NCBI GenBank assembly: GCA_017964005.1
Contig: JAGCSR010000010.1
Coordinates: 1 to 40,929 of the forward strand
Length of the DNA stretch: 40,929 nt
Reading direction: 5' to 3'
Origin: Clostridiales bacterium
GTDB taxonomy: Bacteria > Bacillota > Clostridia > Saccharofermentanales > Saccharofermentanaceae
The notes below the pieces were generated by a model. It worked only from the letters and a program-made list of their open reading frames with translations, ran no database searches and was not told the origin of the DNA. Below, piece by piece: positions 25,205 through 34,522 of the stretch (positions are counted from its first letter, which is position 1; the number at the start of each line of letters is the position of its first letter). The position numbers were made by a program, and so were the translations under genes.

Positions 25205-27502
25205 ATGAAGAAAGTATCATTATCTGCTGTTTTGTTAATGTTGGCAATGTCAATGACCATTGCTTTGGGGATAACTGTTTTCCCGCACAATACAGTTAAA
25301 GCGGCCGGGGATGTAGCGATCAACAATACGAATTTCCCAGATGCTAATTTCAGGAACTGGTTATTATCCCAGACATATGGGGCAGACGGTATCCTGACCG
25401 AGGAAGAGATCGCTTCCGTTACAACGATAGATGTACAGTCAAAAAACATCTCGGATCTTACCGGTATCGAGCGCTTTACTGCTCTCATACGTTTGAATTG
25501 CTCCTACAACCAACTGACCGGTCTGAATGTGAGCGAGAATATCAACCTTGACGATTTGGACTGCCACAATAATCAACTGACCAGCCTGGATGTGAGTGAT
25601 AATACCAAGCTTTTCCGACTTTATAGTACCGATAATAAACTGACCAAGTTGATTGTTGGTGTAAAAAATGATCTTTGTTTTTTGTATTGCGAAAATAATC
25701 AACTGACAAGTCTGGATGTAAGTAAGTGCCCCGAGCTTCGGGAGTTATATTGCTCGAATAATCAGTTGACAGACCTGGATGTGAGTAATTGTCCCAAACT
25801 TAATGAGTTAGAGTGTTATATAAACCAACTGACAAGTCTGGATCTGAGTGCGAATACCGAGATTACCTATGTTGTTTGCGGCGATAATAAATTAACCAAA
25901 ATTGAACTTGGAAATATCTCCAAACTGAGTTGGTTGGCTTGCTCAAGAAACCGGCTGACCAGTCTTGATGTCAGCAAGGATGCTGCACTTGAATATTTTT
26001 ACTGCTCAGAAAACCAACTGACCGATCTTGATGTAAGTAAGAATATAAAGCTTGATACATTCAAGTGTGATAATAATCTGCTAACCGGCTTGGATCTGAG
26101 CAGGAATACAAAATTATTTGATCTATATTGCCCAAATAACCGGCTGACTGTCCTGGATGTGAGCAGGAGCGCAAATCTTTACAGGCTGGATAGTTCAGAT
26201 AACCCATTGGATAAGGTCTATCTACCGAAAGAATCTAAAAATTTTAAAACACCGACAGGTGCTGACAGCGTTGTATTATCTTCGGCTGATTGGAAATACT
26301 CCGGTGCCGAATGGCATCTTGATAACGATCCGACAAAAACGACAGCTCTTGCCAAGTTTGATTGTATCAAAGAGGGAGAAGAGGATTATAGTGTAAGGGA
26401 AGAAATGGTAGTTACTACTCTTTCCTTTGCTGCACCCGGTTGTGAGAATGCAGGAAAGGCGGAGTATTCTGCGGAGCTTGCTTCCGGTATAAGCCGGACC
26501 GGTGAGGCCGTTACAGAAACTAAGGAAGCTGATATCCCTGCTTTAGGCCATAAGTTTGGTGAATGGAAAGTTACAACACCTGCAACTGTTGATAAGGAGG
26601 GAGTTAAGACACGTGCCTGTTCAGTCTGCGGTAAGTCCGAAACAGCTGCCGTAGCAAAACTTACCCCCACACCCACACCTTTGCCTACATCTGCAGCAAA
26701 GCCTACGGCCGAACCTACTAAAGCGGCAACAGTTGTATTGAAACTCGATAAGACAAATGCTGACATTGTCTGCGGCAAGACCCTGACCTTGAAGGCAACA
26801 TTGACCGGGTCTTCCGACAAGATCACGTGGAAGTCTTCGGACACGAAGATCGCAACGGTTGATGCAAAAGGCAAGATAAAGGCCAAGATGGCAGGAACAT
26901 TTACCGTTACGGCTGTTGCAGCAGGGAAGAGCGCATCATGTGCAGTAACAGTACTCTACAAGGATGTAACCAATGCCAAGGATTTCTGGTATGCTCCTAC
27001 AAATTATCTGACAGCCAAGGGTGTAGTTAAGGGTTACGACAAGCAGACTAAGTTCAAGCCTGCAAACAAGTGTACCCGTGCTCAGATGGTAACCTTTATC
27101 TGGAGACTCATGGGGGAGCCCGCACCTAAGGCGAAGACCTGTAAGTTCAAGGATGTAAAGAAGACTGATTACTTCTACAAGGCATGTATCTGGGGCAATG
27201 AGAAGAAGATCGTCGAAGGCTATAAAGACGGAACCTTCGGGCCTCAGATCGTCTGCGCAAGAAGACATGCCGTCACGTTCCTTTGGAGACTGGCAGGTAA
27301 GCCCGCCCCGAAGACAACGAAGAATCCGTTCAAGGATGTAAAGAAGAGCGACTACTTCTATAAGGCTACTCTTTGGGCATCCGAGAAGAAGATCCTGGCC
27401 GGATACTCCGACGGAACATTCAAGCCTAACGGTGACTGCTTACGCCGTCAGATGGTCACATTCCTGTACAAGCACGATAAGTTCGTAAACGGGAAAGGAT
27501 AA
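25205..27502 (+). CDS. Secreted LRR / Big_2 / SLH surface protein, short paralogue
   Basis: 765 residues. Signal peptide MKKVSLSAVLLMLAMSMTIA to about 32; an N-terminal cap (NNTNFPDANFRNW ... DGILTEEEIASV); about twelve 21-residue leucine-rich repeats of the form LTSLDVSxNxxLxxLxCxxNQ (about 90-360); a cysteine motif LGHKFGEWKVTTPATVDKEG with RACSVCGKSE (about 450-490) that is frequent in gut clostridial surface proteins; a Pro/Thr linker; a Big_2 immunoglobulin-like domain (about 509-590; ITWKSSDTKIATVDAKGK); and three SLH-like repeats (591-765) with CTRAQMVTFIWRL and LRRQMVTFLYKHDK. SLH domains bind secondary wall polymers, LRRs bind proteins. The ATG at 25205 has AGGGGGG upstream. It probably shares a transcript with the peptidase. 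Confidence 0.88.
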   Translation: MKKVSLSAVLLMLAMSMTIALGITVFPHNTVKAAGDVAINNTNFPDANFRNWLLSQTYGADGILTEEEIASVTTIDVQSKNISDLTGIERFTALIRLNCSYNQLTGLNVSENINLDDLDCHNNQLTSLDVSDNTKLFRLYSTDNKLTKLIVGVKNDLCFLYCENNQLTSLDVSKCPELRELYCSNNQLTDLDVSNCPKLNELECYINQLTSLDLSANTEITYVVCGDNKLTKIELGNISKLSWLACSRNRLTSLDVSKDAALEYFYCSENQLTDLDVSKNIKLDTFKCDNNLLTGLDLSRNTKLFDLYCPNNRLTVLDVSRSANLYRLDSSDNPLDKVYLPKESKNFKTPTGADSVVLSSADWKYSGAEWHLDNDPTKTTALAKFDCIKEGEEDYSVREEMVVTTLSFAAPGCENAGKAEYSAELASGISRTGEAVTETKEADIPALGHKFGEWKVTTPATVDKEGVKTRACSVCGKSETAAVAKLTPTPTPLPTSAAKPTAEPTKAATVVLKLDKTNADIVCGKTLTLKATLTGSSDKITWKSSDTKIATVDAKGKIKAKMAGTFTVTAVAAGKSASCAVTVLYKDVTNAKDFWYAPTNYLTAKGVVKGYDKQTKFKPANKCTRAQMVTFIWRLMGEPAPKAKTCKFKDVKKTDYFYKACIWGNEKKIVEGYKDGTFGPQIVCARRHAVTFLWRLAGKPAPKTTKNPFKDVKKSDYFYKATLWASEKKILAGYSDGTFKPNGDCLRRQMVTFLYKHDKFVNGKG

Positions 27503-27528
27503 GATTTACCATTTAGAGTAAACTGATA

Positions 27529-27557
27529 ATGGCCCCGCAAGATGAATGCAGGGCCAT
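27529..27557 (+). terminator. Hairpin between the short LRR gene and the transposase remnant
   Basis: ATGGCCC and GGGCCAT pair over a 15-base loop; the following bases are TTTAACT. It can serve either direction, since the remnant gene converges on it. Confidence 0.6.
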
Positions 27558-27585
27558 TTAACTATACTTATTAAAGAAGATCTTA

Positions 27586-28015
27586 TCAGACGGCAGCTTT
27601 AAGTAACTCGTCGATATCTTCCTGCTTTAATCCTGTGCATTCCTTGATCGTCTCAACGGGAATGCCTTTTGTCAGCATGACCGTTGCGATCTCGATAGAG
27701 TTTTCATGTATGGCTTCCTTTTTGCCTTCTGCAACCTCATTTGCTACAAATTCATCCCAAGTCTCACACATCACTCTTTTCTCCTTTGTCTCTTCTTTCA
27801 GCAATCTTACCTTATCGGCTAAGACCTTATTCTTTATGTCATCTGCCCTGGTACAGAAGAAGTCCCTCATCAGTATCCCAAGTTCAGTATCAGTCCTGTT
27901 CTCTCCATTCACATATAGTATATGCCGTTTGTCGGCAAATACCATAACTTTTTCTTATTGTTTCTTCAATGGTGTAGATCGGCAGACACAAAGTCAGAAA
28001 AAGTCTCAATATTTC
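27586..28015 (-). pseudogene. Rpn/PD-(D/E)XK family transposase remnant, truncated and frameshifted
   Basis: The intact 119-codon frame (27586-27945) starts MVFADKRHILYVNGENRTDT and reads ELGILMRDFFCTRADDIKNK, the C-terminal half of Rpn-type PD-(D/E)XK nuclease transposases, ending in an amphipathic helix (IKECTGLKQEDIDELLKA). Upstream, a different frame reads CLPIYTIEETIRKSYG, the piece that normally comes just before, so a frameshift lies near 27940-27950. A stop at 28018-28016 ends the upstream frame. The catalytic N-terminal nuclease half is missing altogether. It is therefore a decayed gene with no expected activity. Confidence 0.8.
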
Positions 28016-28035
28016 TTAAATCGTCTCCGAAGGTC

Positions 28036-28063
28036 TTGACAAATGGTACAAATGGGTGATAGG
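28036..28063 (+). promoter_or_regulatory. Weak promoter candidate for the long LRR gene
   Basis: A perfect -35 TTGACA (28036-28041) is followed 15-16 bases later by only a poor -10 (TGATAG). The 120 bases between it and the start at 28181 hold no gene and no clear structure. Confidence 0.3.
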
Positions 28064-28180
28064 CAGGCCGATATTGCTATGGTAAAATCAAAGCTGTTAT
28101 TCTACGAATACCAGAGGTGCCATATCCTTGTTGCCATGGCACCTAATGGTGATCTAAACACTATTGCAGGGGGAACATTT

Positions 28181-31100
28181 ATGAAGAAAGTATCGCTATT
28201 TACTGCTGCTGCCATGTTTGCTCTGGCAGCAACTGTCGCATTCGGAATATCAGCAATTCCGGCTAAGACAGTAAAAGCCGACGGGGATGTCCAGATCAAT
28301 GAAGATAATTTCCCGGATGTTAAGTTCGAAGAGTGGGTCTATAACAATCTTGACAGAAATGGTGATTGTAAATTGACACAAGCAGAGATCTCACAAGTAA
28401 CGAACATTGATATTGAAGATGATAACTTGGGAATAAAAGATCTAACAGGTATTGAATTTTTTACTTCTCTTGAAAGTCTTACTTGTATCTATCAGGATCT
28501 GACCAGTCTTGATTTAAGCAAGAATACAGCGCTTAAGATGCTGAGTTGTGGTGATAACCCTCTGACCAGCCTTGATTTAAGCAAGAATACAGCACTTGTA
28601 GAGTTGTATTGTGATGAGTGTGCTCTCAGTTATCTTAACGTTAACGGATGCAGTTCTTTGAAGATCCTTGTCTGTTCTGATAATAAACTAACTGAATTGG
28701 ATGTCAGCAGAAACAGGCAGTTAAATAGATTGCAGTGCAAGTACAACATGATCAACACTTTATGGTTGCCGAAAGCATCATCCGAATTCTCGACCTTTGA
28801 ATGTGACACAGGTGTGAATGTTATCGTACTTGGAGAAAAGAATATATCCATAAATAAAACGAACTTTCCTGATGACAATTTCAGAGCTTGGGTCATAGCA
28901 AACATCAAAAATGAGTATGATGTGCTGTCCCAAGAGGAAATTGCAAAAGTTAAAGAGATACGCCTTGCAGGTGTTGCAGAGATCGCAGATCTGAAGGGTA
29001 TAGAGTTTTTTACCGAACTTGAGACTCTAACATGTGGTTGTTATGAGATCGAGATGAAGATAGATCTTAGCAAAAATACAAAGTTAAAGTATCTTAGCGT
29101 TACCGAGTCAGGCGGGATCAAGGAACTGGACTTAAGCAATAATACACTGCTTGAGATAATTGCTTGCGACAGTAATGGATTAAATACTCTGTTATTGGGA
29201 AACAACGAAAACCTGAAAAGCCTGATTTGTGATTACAATAATCTGACAGAACTTGATCTCAGTGGTTGCCCCAATATTGTGTATCTGAGTTGTAATCATG
29301 GCGGTCACTATATCGGTGGTCTGAATTTAGATGTGACTGGTCTTACAAAACTTAAAACATTGCATTGTAATGATTGCGCTTTGACAACCCTTGACGTGAG
29401 CACAAATACTGCTCTTGAGGAGTTGGAATGTGGTGACAACTATCTGACGTGTCTTGATATGAGCAAGAATGCAAATCTTGCCAAAGTCGCAACCTATACT
29501 AACGAACATCTCAAATTTGTATTCCTTCCTAACGATTCAGTAGATACACACCTCTGTTATGCTACTTTAATAATTCTCAAAGACGGAGAGATTGCGGTAA
29601 GTGATCTTAACTTCCCTGATGCTAATTTTAGAAATTGGATTCTGGAACAGACATATGGATCTGATGGGGTCCTTACAAAAACTGAAATATCAACGGTCAA
29701 AGAAATAGAATTGGAAGACAAGGGAATTACTGATCTTAAAGGTATTGAATTCTTTACGGCTCTTGAAAAATTATACTGTTCATCCTATCGGTCCAATAAA
29801 CTTATAAGTCTTGATGTTAGCAAGAATACAAAACTGGTATCTTTAAACTGCAGTTTTAACAAACTGACAAGTCTGGATGTTAGTAAAAACTTGGAACTTA
29901 AAGAGTTAGTCTTATACTCTAATGAAATTTCAAATCTTGATCTTAGCAAGAATAAGAATTTAGTTTCTTTAGACTTGCTTGGAAACAAACTGACTAAACT
30001 AGATCTCAGCAATAATACTAATCTTGAAGAATTGAATTGTTGGTATAACAAACTAACAGATTTTGATGTGAGCAAAAACACTAAGCTTAGAGTTCTTGAA
30101 TGTGGCAGCTGTAACCTTGGCAAATTTGATATTAGTAATAATACTATGCTGGAGGAACTGGAATGTCCTTATAACAATTTGACAGAACTTGATGTAAGAT
30201 CAAATACTGCACTTACCAGTTTGAGATTATGGGAAAACAAAGTTTCGTATCTTGATGTGAGCAAGAACACCGAGCTTACCTATTTGGATATTGCTTACAA
30301 CAATTTTTCAAGTATTGATATCAGCAAAAACACTAAGCTTAAGGGTTTCGATTGCCATTTGAACGAACTTACCGGTCTTGATTTGAGCAAGAATACGGAA
30401 TTGGAGAATCTGTATTGTTATAATTCTTCTTTAGAAACTCTTGATGTCAGTCATAATACTAAACTAAAGACTTTAAGATGCAAAGGAACCAAACTGACCA
30501 GCTTGGATATTAGCAATAATCCATATTTGCTTAAAGTGTATACTGATGGTGAAAAGACGGATGAATACAATTTCTGGCAATACAAACTCGATGCCGGGCC
30601 TGATCCTGATCCTTATTATTCTTCTTTGGGTTATCATTTATACTATTATTTTGAATTCGATAAAGATATGGAAGTCATCACAGTGAACAAAAACCCTACA
30701 GCAACACCTACGGCGACACCAACTGCTACAACTGTTCCTGCCAAGGAACCTACCAAGGCACCTACAACGGCTCCCTCAAAGGATCCTACGAAGGCTCCCA
30801 CTACAGCACCTGCCAATGCTTCTATCAGCCTCGATAAGAAGACGGCTTCCCTCAAGTGTGGTGACAAGCTGACTCTCAAGGCTACACTTAAGGGATCAAC
30901 AGACAAGATCACATGGAAGTCATCTGATACGAAGATAGCAACAGTCGATGCAAATGGTAATATCACAACAAAGCAGGCAGGTACCGTGACTATCACTGCA
31001 TCCGCAGGAAGTGCCAGTGATTCATGTACCGTTACAGTCCTCTATAAGGATGTAACCAATACTAAGGACTTCTGGTATGCTCCTACTAACTACCTGACAG

Positions 31101-31588
31101 CAGCCGGTGTTGTAAAGGGTTACGACAAGCAGACGAAGTTCAAGCCTGCAAACGACTGTACGAGAGCTCAGATGGTAACCTTCCTCTACAGACTCCAGGG
31201 TGAACCCAAGACGAAGTCTTCCACCTGCAAGTTCAAGGACGTAAAGAAGACGGATTACTTCTTCAAGCCTGTAATCTGGGCAGTGGAGAAAGGGATCACC
31301 ACAGGTGTATCCAAGACGAAGTTCAACCCTCAGGGTGTCTGCACAAGAGCACAGACAGTAACCTTCCTCTGGAGAATGGCCAATAAGCCTGCACCCAAGG
31401 CGAAGAGCTGCAAGTTCTCCGATGTGAAGAAGACGGATTACTTCTATAATCCTGTAATTTGGGCATCAGAGCAGAAGATCGTGGCCGGATATTCTGACGG
31501 CACATTCAAGCCTCAGGGCAAGTGCCTAAGGCGCCAGATGGTAACGTTCCTTTATAAGTACGACAAGTACGTAAACGGGAAAGGATAA
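28181..31588 (+). CDS. Secreted LRR / Big_2 / SLH surface protein, long paralogue
   Basis: 1135 residues; same plan as the 765-residue paralogue at 25205. Signal peptide MKKVSLFTAAAMFALAATVA; then three successive blocks, each opened by the cap motif (about 36, NEDNFPDVKFEEWV; about 223, NKTNFPDDNFRAWV; about 471, DLNFPDANFRNWIL) and each followed by 21-residue LRRs of the LDLSKNTxLxxLxC type, about two dozen in total. A Thr/Pro/Ala linker (about 838-880; TPTATPTATPTA) leads to a Big_2 domain (about 880-960; ITWKSSDTKIATVDANGN) and three SLH-like repeats to the end. The start at 28181 has AGGGGGAAC upstream; the longer frame to 28043 contains no signal peptide at its start. Probably a wall-bound adhesin or scaffold. 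The LRR part is visibly more AT-rich than the SLH part. Confidence 0.88.
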   Translation: MKKVSLFTAAAMFALAATVAFGISAIPAKTVKADGDVQINEDNFPDVKFEEWVYNNLDRNGDCKLTQAEISQVTNIDIEDDNLGIKDLTGIEFFTSLESLTCIYQDLTSLDLSKNTALKMLSCGDNPLTSLDLSKNTALVELYCDECALSYLNVNGCSSLKILVCSDNKLTELDVSRNRQLNRLQCKYNMINTLWLPKASSEFSTFECDTGVNVIVLGEKNISINKTNFPDDNFRAWVIANIKNEYDVLSQEEIAKVKEIRLAGVAEIADLKGIEFFTELETLTCGCYEIEMKIDLSKNTKLKYLSVTESGGIKELDLSNNTLLEIIACDSNGLNTLLLGNNENLKSLICDYNNLTELDLSGCPNIVYLSCNHGGHYIGGLNLDVTGLTKLKTLHCNDCALTTLDVSTNTALEELECGDNYLTCLDMSKNANLAKVATYTNEHLKFVFLPNDSVDTHLCYATLIILKDGEIAVSDLNFPDANFRNWILEQTYGSDGVLTKTEISTVKEIELEDKGITDLKGIEFFTALEKLYCSSYRSNKLISLDVSKNTKLVSLNCSFNKLTSLDVSKNLELKELVLYSNEISNLDLSKNKNLVSLDLLGNKLTKLDLSNNTNLEELNCWYNKLTDFDVSKNTKLRVLECGSCNLGKFDISNNTMLEELECPYNNLTELDVRSNTALTSLRLWENKVSYLDVSKNTELTYLDIAYNNFSSIDISKNTKLKGFDCHLNELTGLDLSKNTELENLYCYNSSLETLDVSHNTKLKTLRCKGTKLTSLDISNNPYLLKVYTDGEKTDEYNFWQYKLDAGPDPDPYYSSLGYHLYYYFEFDKDMEVITVNKNPTATPTATPTATTVPAKEPTKAPTTAPSKDPTKAPTTAPANASISLDKKTASLKCGDKLTLKATLKGSTDKITWKSSDTKIATVDANGNITTKQAGTVTITASAGSASDSCTVTVLYKDVTNTKDFWYAPTNYLTAAGVVKGYDKQTKFKPANDCTRAQMVTFLYRLQGEPKTKSSTCKFKDVKKTDYFFKPVIWAVEKGITTGVSKTKFNPQGVCTRAQTVTFLWRMANKPAPKAKSCKFSDVKKTDYFYNPVIWASEQKIVAGYSDGTFKPQGKCLRRQMVTFLYKYDKYVNGKG

Positions 31589-31611
31589 GTAAAAACAGAT
31601 CTTATCTTATG

Positions 31612-31638
31612 GAGCCGCCTTCGGGCGGCTCTCTTTGT
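31612..31638 (+). terminator. Terminator of the long LRR gene
   Basis: GAGCCGCC-TTCG-GGCGGCTC is a stable UUCG-type hairpin followed by TCTTTGT, placed about 25 bases after the stop codon. Confidence 0.8.
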
Positions 31639-31642
31639 GGGC

Positions 31643-31670
31643 TTTATTTTCGCGCAGAAAAGATTATAAT
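31643..31670 (+). promoter_or_regulatory. Promoter of metG
   Basis: A perfect TATAAT (31665-31670) with TTTATT 16 bases upstream. Only about 30 bases separate the start point from the ATG, so there is no room for a T-box here. Confidence 0.5.
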
Positions 31671-31708
31671 AAAGGCTTGTATAACTTTGGAAAGGAAGTT
31701 ACTTTACC

Positions 31709-33643
31709 ATGGCAGAAAAATTTTACATCACGACACCCATCTACTATCCGTCGGGCAACCCCCATATCGGACATTGCTATTCGACTTTAGCTTGCGATGC
31801 TATCGCCAGGATGAAGCGAATGCAGGGCTATGATGTAATGTTCTCCACAGGTACTGATGAGCACGGGCAGAAGATAGAGAAGAAGGCTCTTGAGTTAGGC
31901 ACGACGCCTAAGGCTTACGTTGACGATATCGTTGCCAACTTCAAGAAACTCTGGGGAACTCTGGGTATACAGTATGACAGATTCGTCAGGACGACTGACG
32001 ATTACCATATCAAGACCGTCCAGAATATGTTCGAGAAGCTCTACAATGACGGTTATATCTATAAGAGCGAATACAAGGGCAAATACTGCACTCCCTGTGA
32101 ATCTTTCTGGACTGAGAGCCAGCTTGTTGACGGCAAGTGCCCCGACTGCGGAAGGGAAGTAACGGAAGCATCGGAAGAAGCTTATTTCTTCAAGCTTTCC
32201 CAGTTTGCTCCCCAGCTTAAGGAACTCCTTCTGGATGAGGAAAAGAATTTCCTCGAGCCCAAGTCCCGCGTCAATGAGATGATCAACAACTTTATCGAGC
32301 CTGGCCTTCAGGATCTCTGCGTATCCAGGACGAGCGTAAAGTGGGGCATCCCCGTTACTATCGATGAAGGACACTATATCTATGTATGGATGGACGCATT
32401 GACGAACTATATCTCTTTGCTGGGATTCATGAACGACACATACGATGACTACGAGAAATACTGGCCGGCTGACATGCACGTAATGGCCAAGGAGATCGTC
32501 AGATTCCATTCTCTCATCTGGCCTGCATTCCTCATGGCATTGGGTGAACCCCTTCCCAAGAAGGTCTACGGCCACGGCTGGATCACATTCGGCGACGGCG
32601 GAAAGATGAGTAAGTCCAAGGGCAATGTCATTGATCCTTTCGTTCTTTGCGAGAGATACGGCGTTGACGCTCTGAGATATCACCTCTTAAGAGAGATGGT
32701 ATTCGGTTCGGACTGCCCTTATTCCAATGAGCAGATGTTTACAAGGATCAACTCCGACCTTGCAAATGACTTGGGCAACCTCGTTTCCAGAACGGTTGCT
32801 ATGGCCATCAAGTATTTTGACGGCACGCTTCCCGCGGATAAGGAATTCAACGATTCCGATAACGATCTGCTGGAGCAGCTCGATGCATTGCCCGCGTTCG
32901 TATCCGAAACATTCGAGACGATGCGATTCTCCGAAGGTCTTGCGAAGATCTTCAGCGTAATCGCCCGCGCAAACAAGTATATCGATGAGAACGAGCCCTG
33001 GAAGCTTGCTAAGGATGAGTCCTCCAAGCCCCGTCTTGCGGCAGTCCTTTATAATCTTCTGGATGCAATAAGACGTGTATCCATTCTTCTTGAGCCCGTA
33101 ATGCCTCATACATCGCCTAAGATCTTCGAGCAGATCGGCGCTGATGAGGCAAATACCACATGGGATGCAGCTTCCGTAAGACACGGTCTTGCAGCTGATG
33201 TTACGGTAACAAAGGGAGATGTCCTCTTCCCGAGACTCGATATCGACAAGGAGATCGAAGAACTCAATAAACTTTTCCCTGCCGAAGAAGAGAAGGGGAA
33301 GGACTTGGAGCCTTTGAAGTCTCTTACGAAGTTCGACAACTTCGCTGCATTGGATCTTCGCGCCGTTAAGGTAATCTCCTGCGAGAAGGTCGAGAAGTCC
33401 GATAAGCTCTTAAAATTCAAGGTCGATGACGGATTCGGTGAGAGACAGGTACTGTCAGGTATTGCCAAGTACTATAAGCCTGAAGATCTTGTCGGAAAGA
33501 CATTGGCGATGATAGTTAATCTTGAGCCCAGAAAGATGATGGGACTTGAGAGCAACGGCATGATCCTCTCCGTTAAGTACGGTGACGGCTATAAAGTAAT
33601 CGAGTTCGACGATTCTGTTGAAGCAGGTGCTGACATCAGCTGA
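31709..33643 (+). CDS. metG: Methionyl-tRNA synthetase
   Basis: 644 residues. The class I signature HIGH is at 19-22 (GNPHIGHCYS) and KMSKS starts at Lys299 (GGKMSKSKGNVIDP). Four Cys in CTPC (127, 130) and CPDC (144, 147) form a zinc knuckle. The last ~110 residues (from about LRAVKVISCEKV) are the EMAPII/Trbp111-like tRNA-binding domain. It charges tRNA-Met and initiator tRNA. AAGGAAG lies about 10 bases before the ATG. tatD follows after 6 bases, a common clostridial/bacillar arrangement. Confidence 0.96.
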   Translation: MAEKFYITTPIYYPSGNPHIGHCYSTLACDAIARMKRMQGYDVMFSTGTDEHGQKIEKKALELGTTPKAYVDDIVANFKKLWGTLGIQYDRFVRTTDDYHIKTVQNMFEKLYNDGYIYKSEYKGKYCTPCESFWTESQLVDGKCPDCGREVTEASEEAYFFKLSQFAPQLKELLLDEEKNFLEPKSRVNEMINNFIEPGLQDLCVSRTSVKWGIPVTIDEGHYIYVWMDALTNYISLLGFMNDTYDDYEKYWPADMHVMAKEIVRFHSLIWPAFLMALGEPLPKKVYGHGWITFGDGGKMSKSKGNVIDPFVLCERYGVDALRYHLLREMVFGSDCPYSNEQMFTRINSDLANDLGNLVSRTVAMAIKYFDGTLPADKEFNDSDNDLLEQLDALPAFVSETFETMRFSEGLAKIFSVIARANKYIDENEPWKLAKDESSKPRLAAVLYNLLDAIRRVSILLEPVMPHTSPKIFEQIGADEANTTWDAASVRHGLAADVTVTKGDVLFPRLDIDKEIEELNKLFPAEEEKGKDLEPLKSLTKFDNFAALDLRAVKVISCEKVEKSDKLLKFKVDDGFGERQVLSGIAKYYKPEDLVGKTLAMIVNLEPRKMMGLESNGMILSVKYGDGYKVIEFDDSVEAGADIS

Positions 33644-33649
33644 TCTTGT

Positions 33650-34504
33650 ATGAGCAAGCATAAGCCGACAGCCCATTACGAGGGACCGGGAGAGTTTTTC
33701 GATACTCACGCGCACCTCTATGACCATAAGTTCTCTGAGGCCGGAAGGACTGCTGAAGACATTCTGACGGCTGCAAAGACCGCGGGAGTTACTAAGGTCT
33801 TAGTTCCTGCGGATTCCGTGGAGACATCGAAGCTGGCTGAGGCTTTTGCTGAGACAAACGACGGCATATACGGTGTGGATCTGTACTACTCGGTGGGGAT
33901 CCATCCCCATGAAGCCAAGACCTGGAACAAAGATGCGGAAGAGTATCTTTCGGATAAGATCCGCGAAGGTTGTAGGGGTAAGCTTCGGGCGATCGGCGAG
34001 ATCGGACTGGATTACTACTATGACCTGTCCCCAAGGGACTGCAAAAAGGAAGTTTTCGCAAGGCAGCTTGACATGGCATATGAGGCTGACATGCCGATAA
34101 TACTGCATGAGAGGGATGCCACGAAGGATACTATCGACATTATCCTGGCTCAGGAAGCCAAGGGTGCCTTGAGGGCGGACCCCGGAGTGTGCCACTGCTG
34201 TTCGATGTCGGCGGAAGCTGCTTCGGAACTGGTGAAGAGGGGCTTCTACATAGGCTTTGACGGGCCTTTGACCTTCAAGAATAACGTCAAGGGCGTAAAG
34301 CTTGCCCAAAGCGTGCCTCTTGACCGGATCGTGATAGAGACGGACAGCCCGTATCTGACACCGGAGCCCAACAGGGGCAGGAGGAACGAGCCGGAATATG
34401 TGCCTTTCGTGGCGGCAAGGCTGGCGGAGATCCTGGGCAGGAGCATAGAGGATATTGCGAAGATAACATATGACAACGGATGCAGGTTATACGGATTGGG
34501 ATAA
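33650..34504 (+). CDS. tatD: TatD family metal-dependent DNase
   Basis: 284 residues. The metal ligands are in FFDTHAHLYD, GEIGLDYYYD, IILHERDA, VCHCCSMS and ETDSPYLTPEPNRGRRNEP, all in the right order for TatD. Family enzymes are 3'-5' DNases used in repair and DNA turnover. The gene begins 6 bases after metG without its own clear ribosome site, suggesting translational coupling. Confidence 0.93.
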   Translation: MSKHKPTAHYEGPGEFFDTHAHLYDHKFSEAGRTAEDILTAAKTAGVTKVLVPADSVETSKLAEAFAETNDGIYGVDLYYSVGIHPHEAKTWNKDAEEYLSDKIREGCRGKLRAIGEIGLDYYYDLSPRDCKKEVFARQLDMAYEADMPIILHERDATKDTIDIILAQEAKGALRADPGVCHCCSMSAEAASELVKRGFYIGFDGPLTFKNNVKGVKLAQSVPLDRIVIETDSPYLTPEPNRGRRNEPEYVPFVAARLAEILGRSIEDIAKITYDNGCRLYGLG

Positions 34505-34522
34505 CGAAAGGAGACCGGAAAT

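Noticed and set aside
25500..30540. Regular 63-base periodicity that could suggest a CRISPR-like or satellite array
   Set aside because: The period reflects 21-residue LRR units in open reading frames; repeats are degenerate and there are no spacers.
31895..32683. Minus-strand open frame of 262 codons inside metG
   Set aside because: It lies within the catalytic core of metG, and the translation has no recognisable motif.
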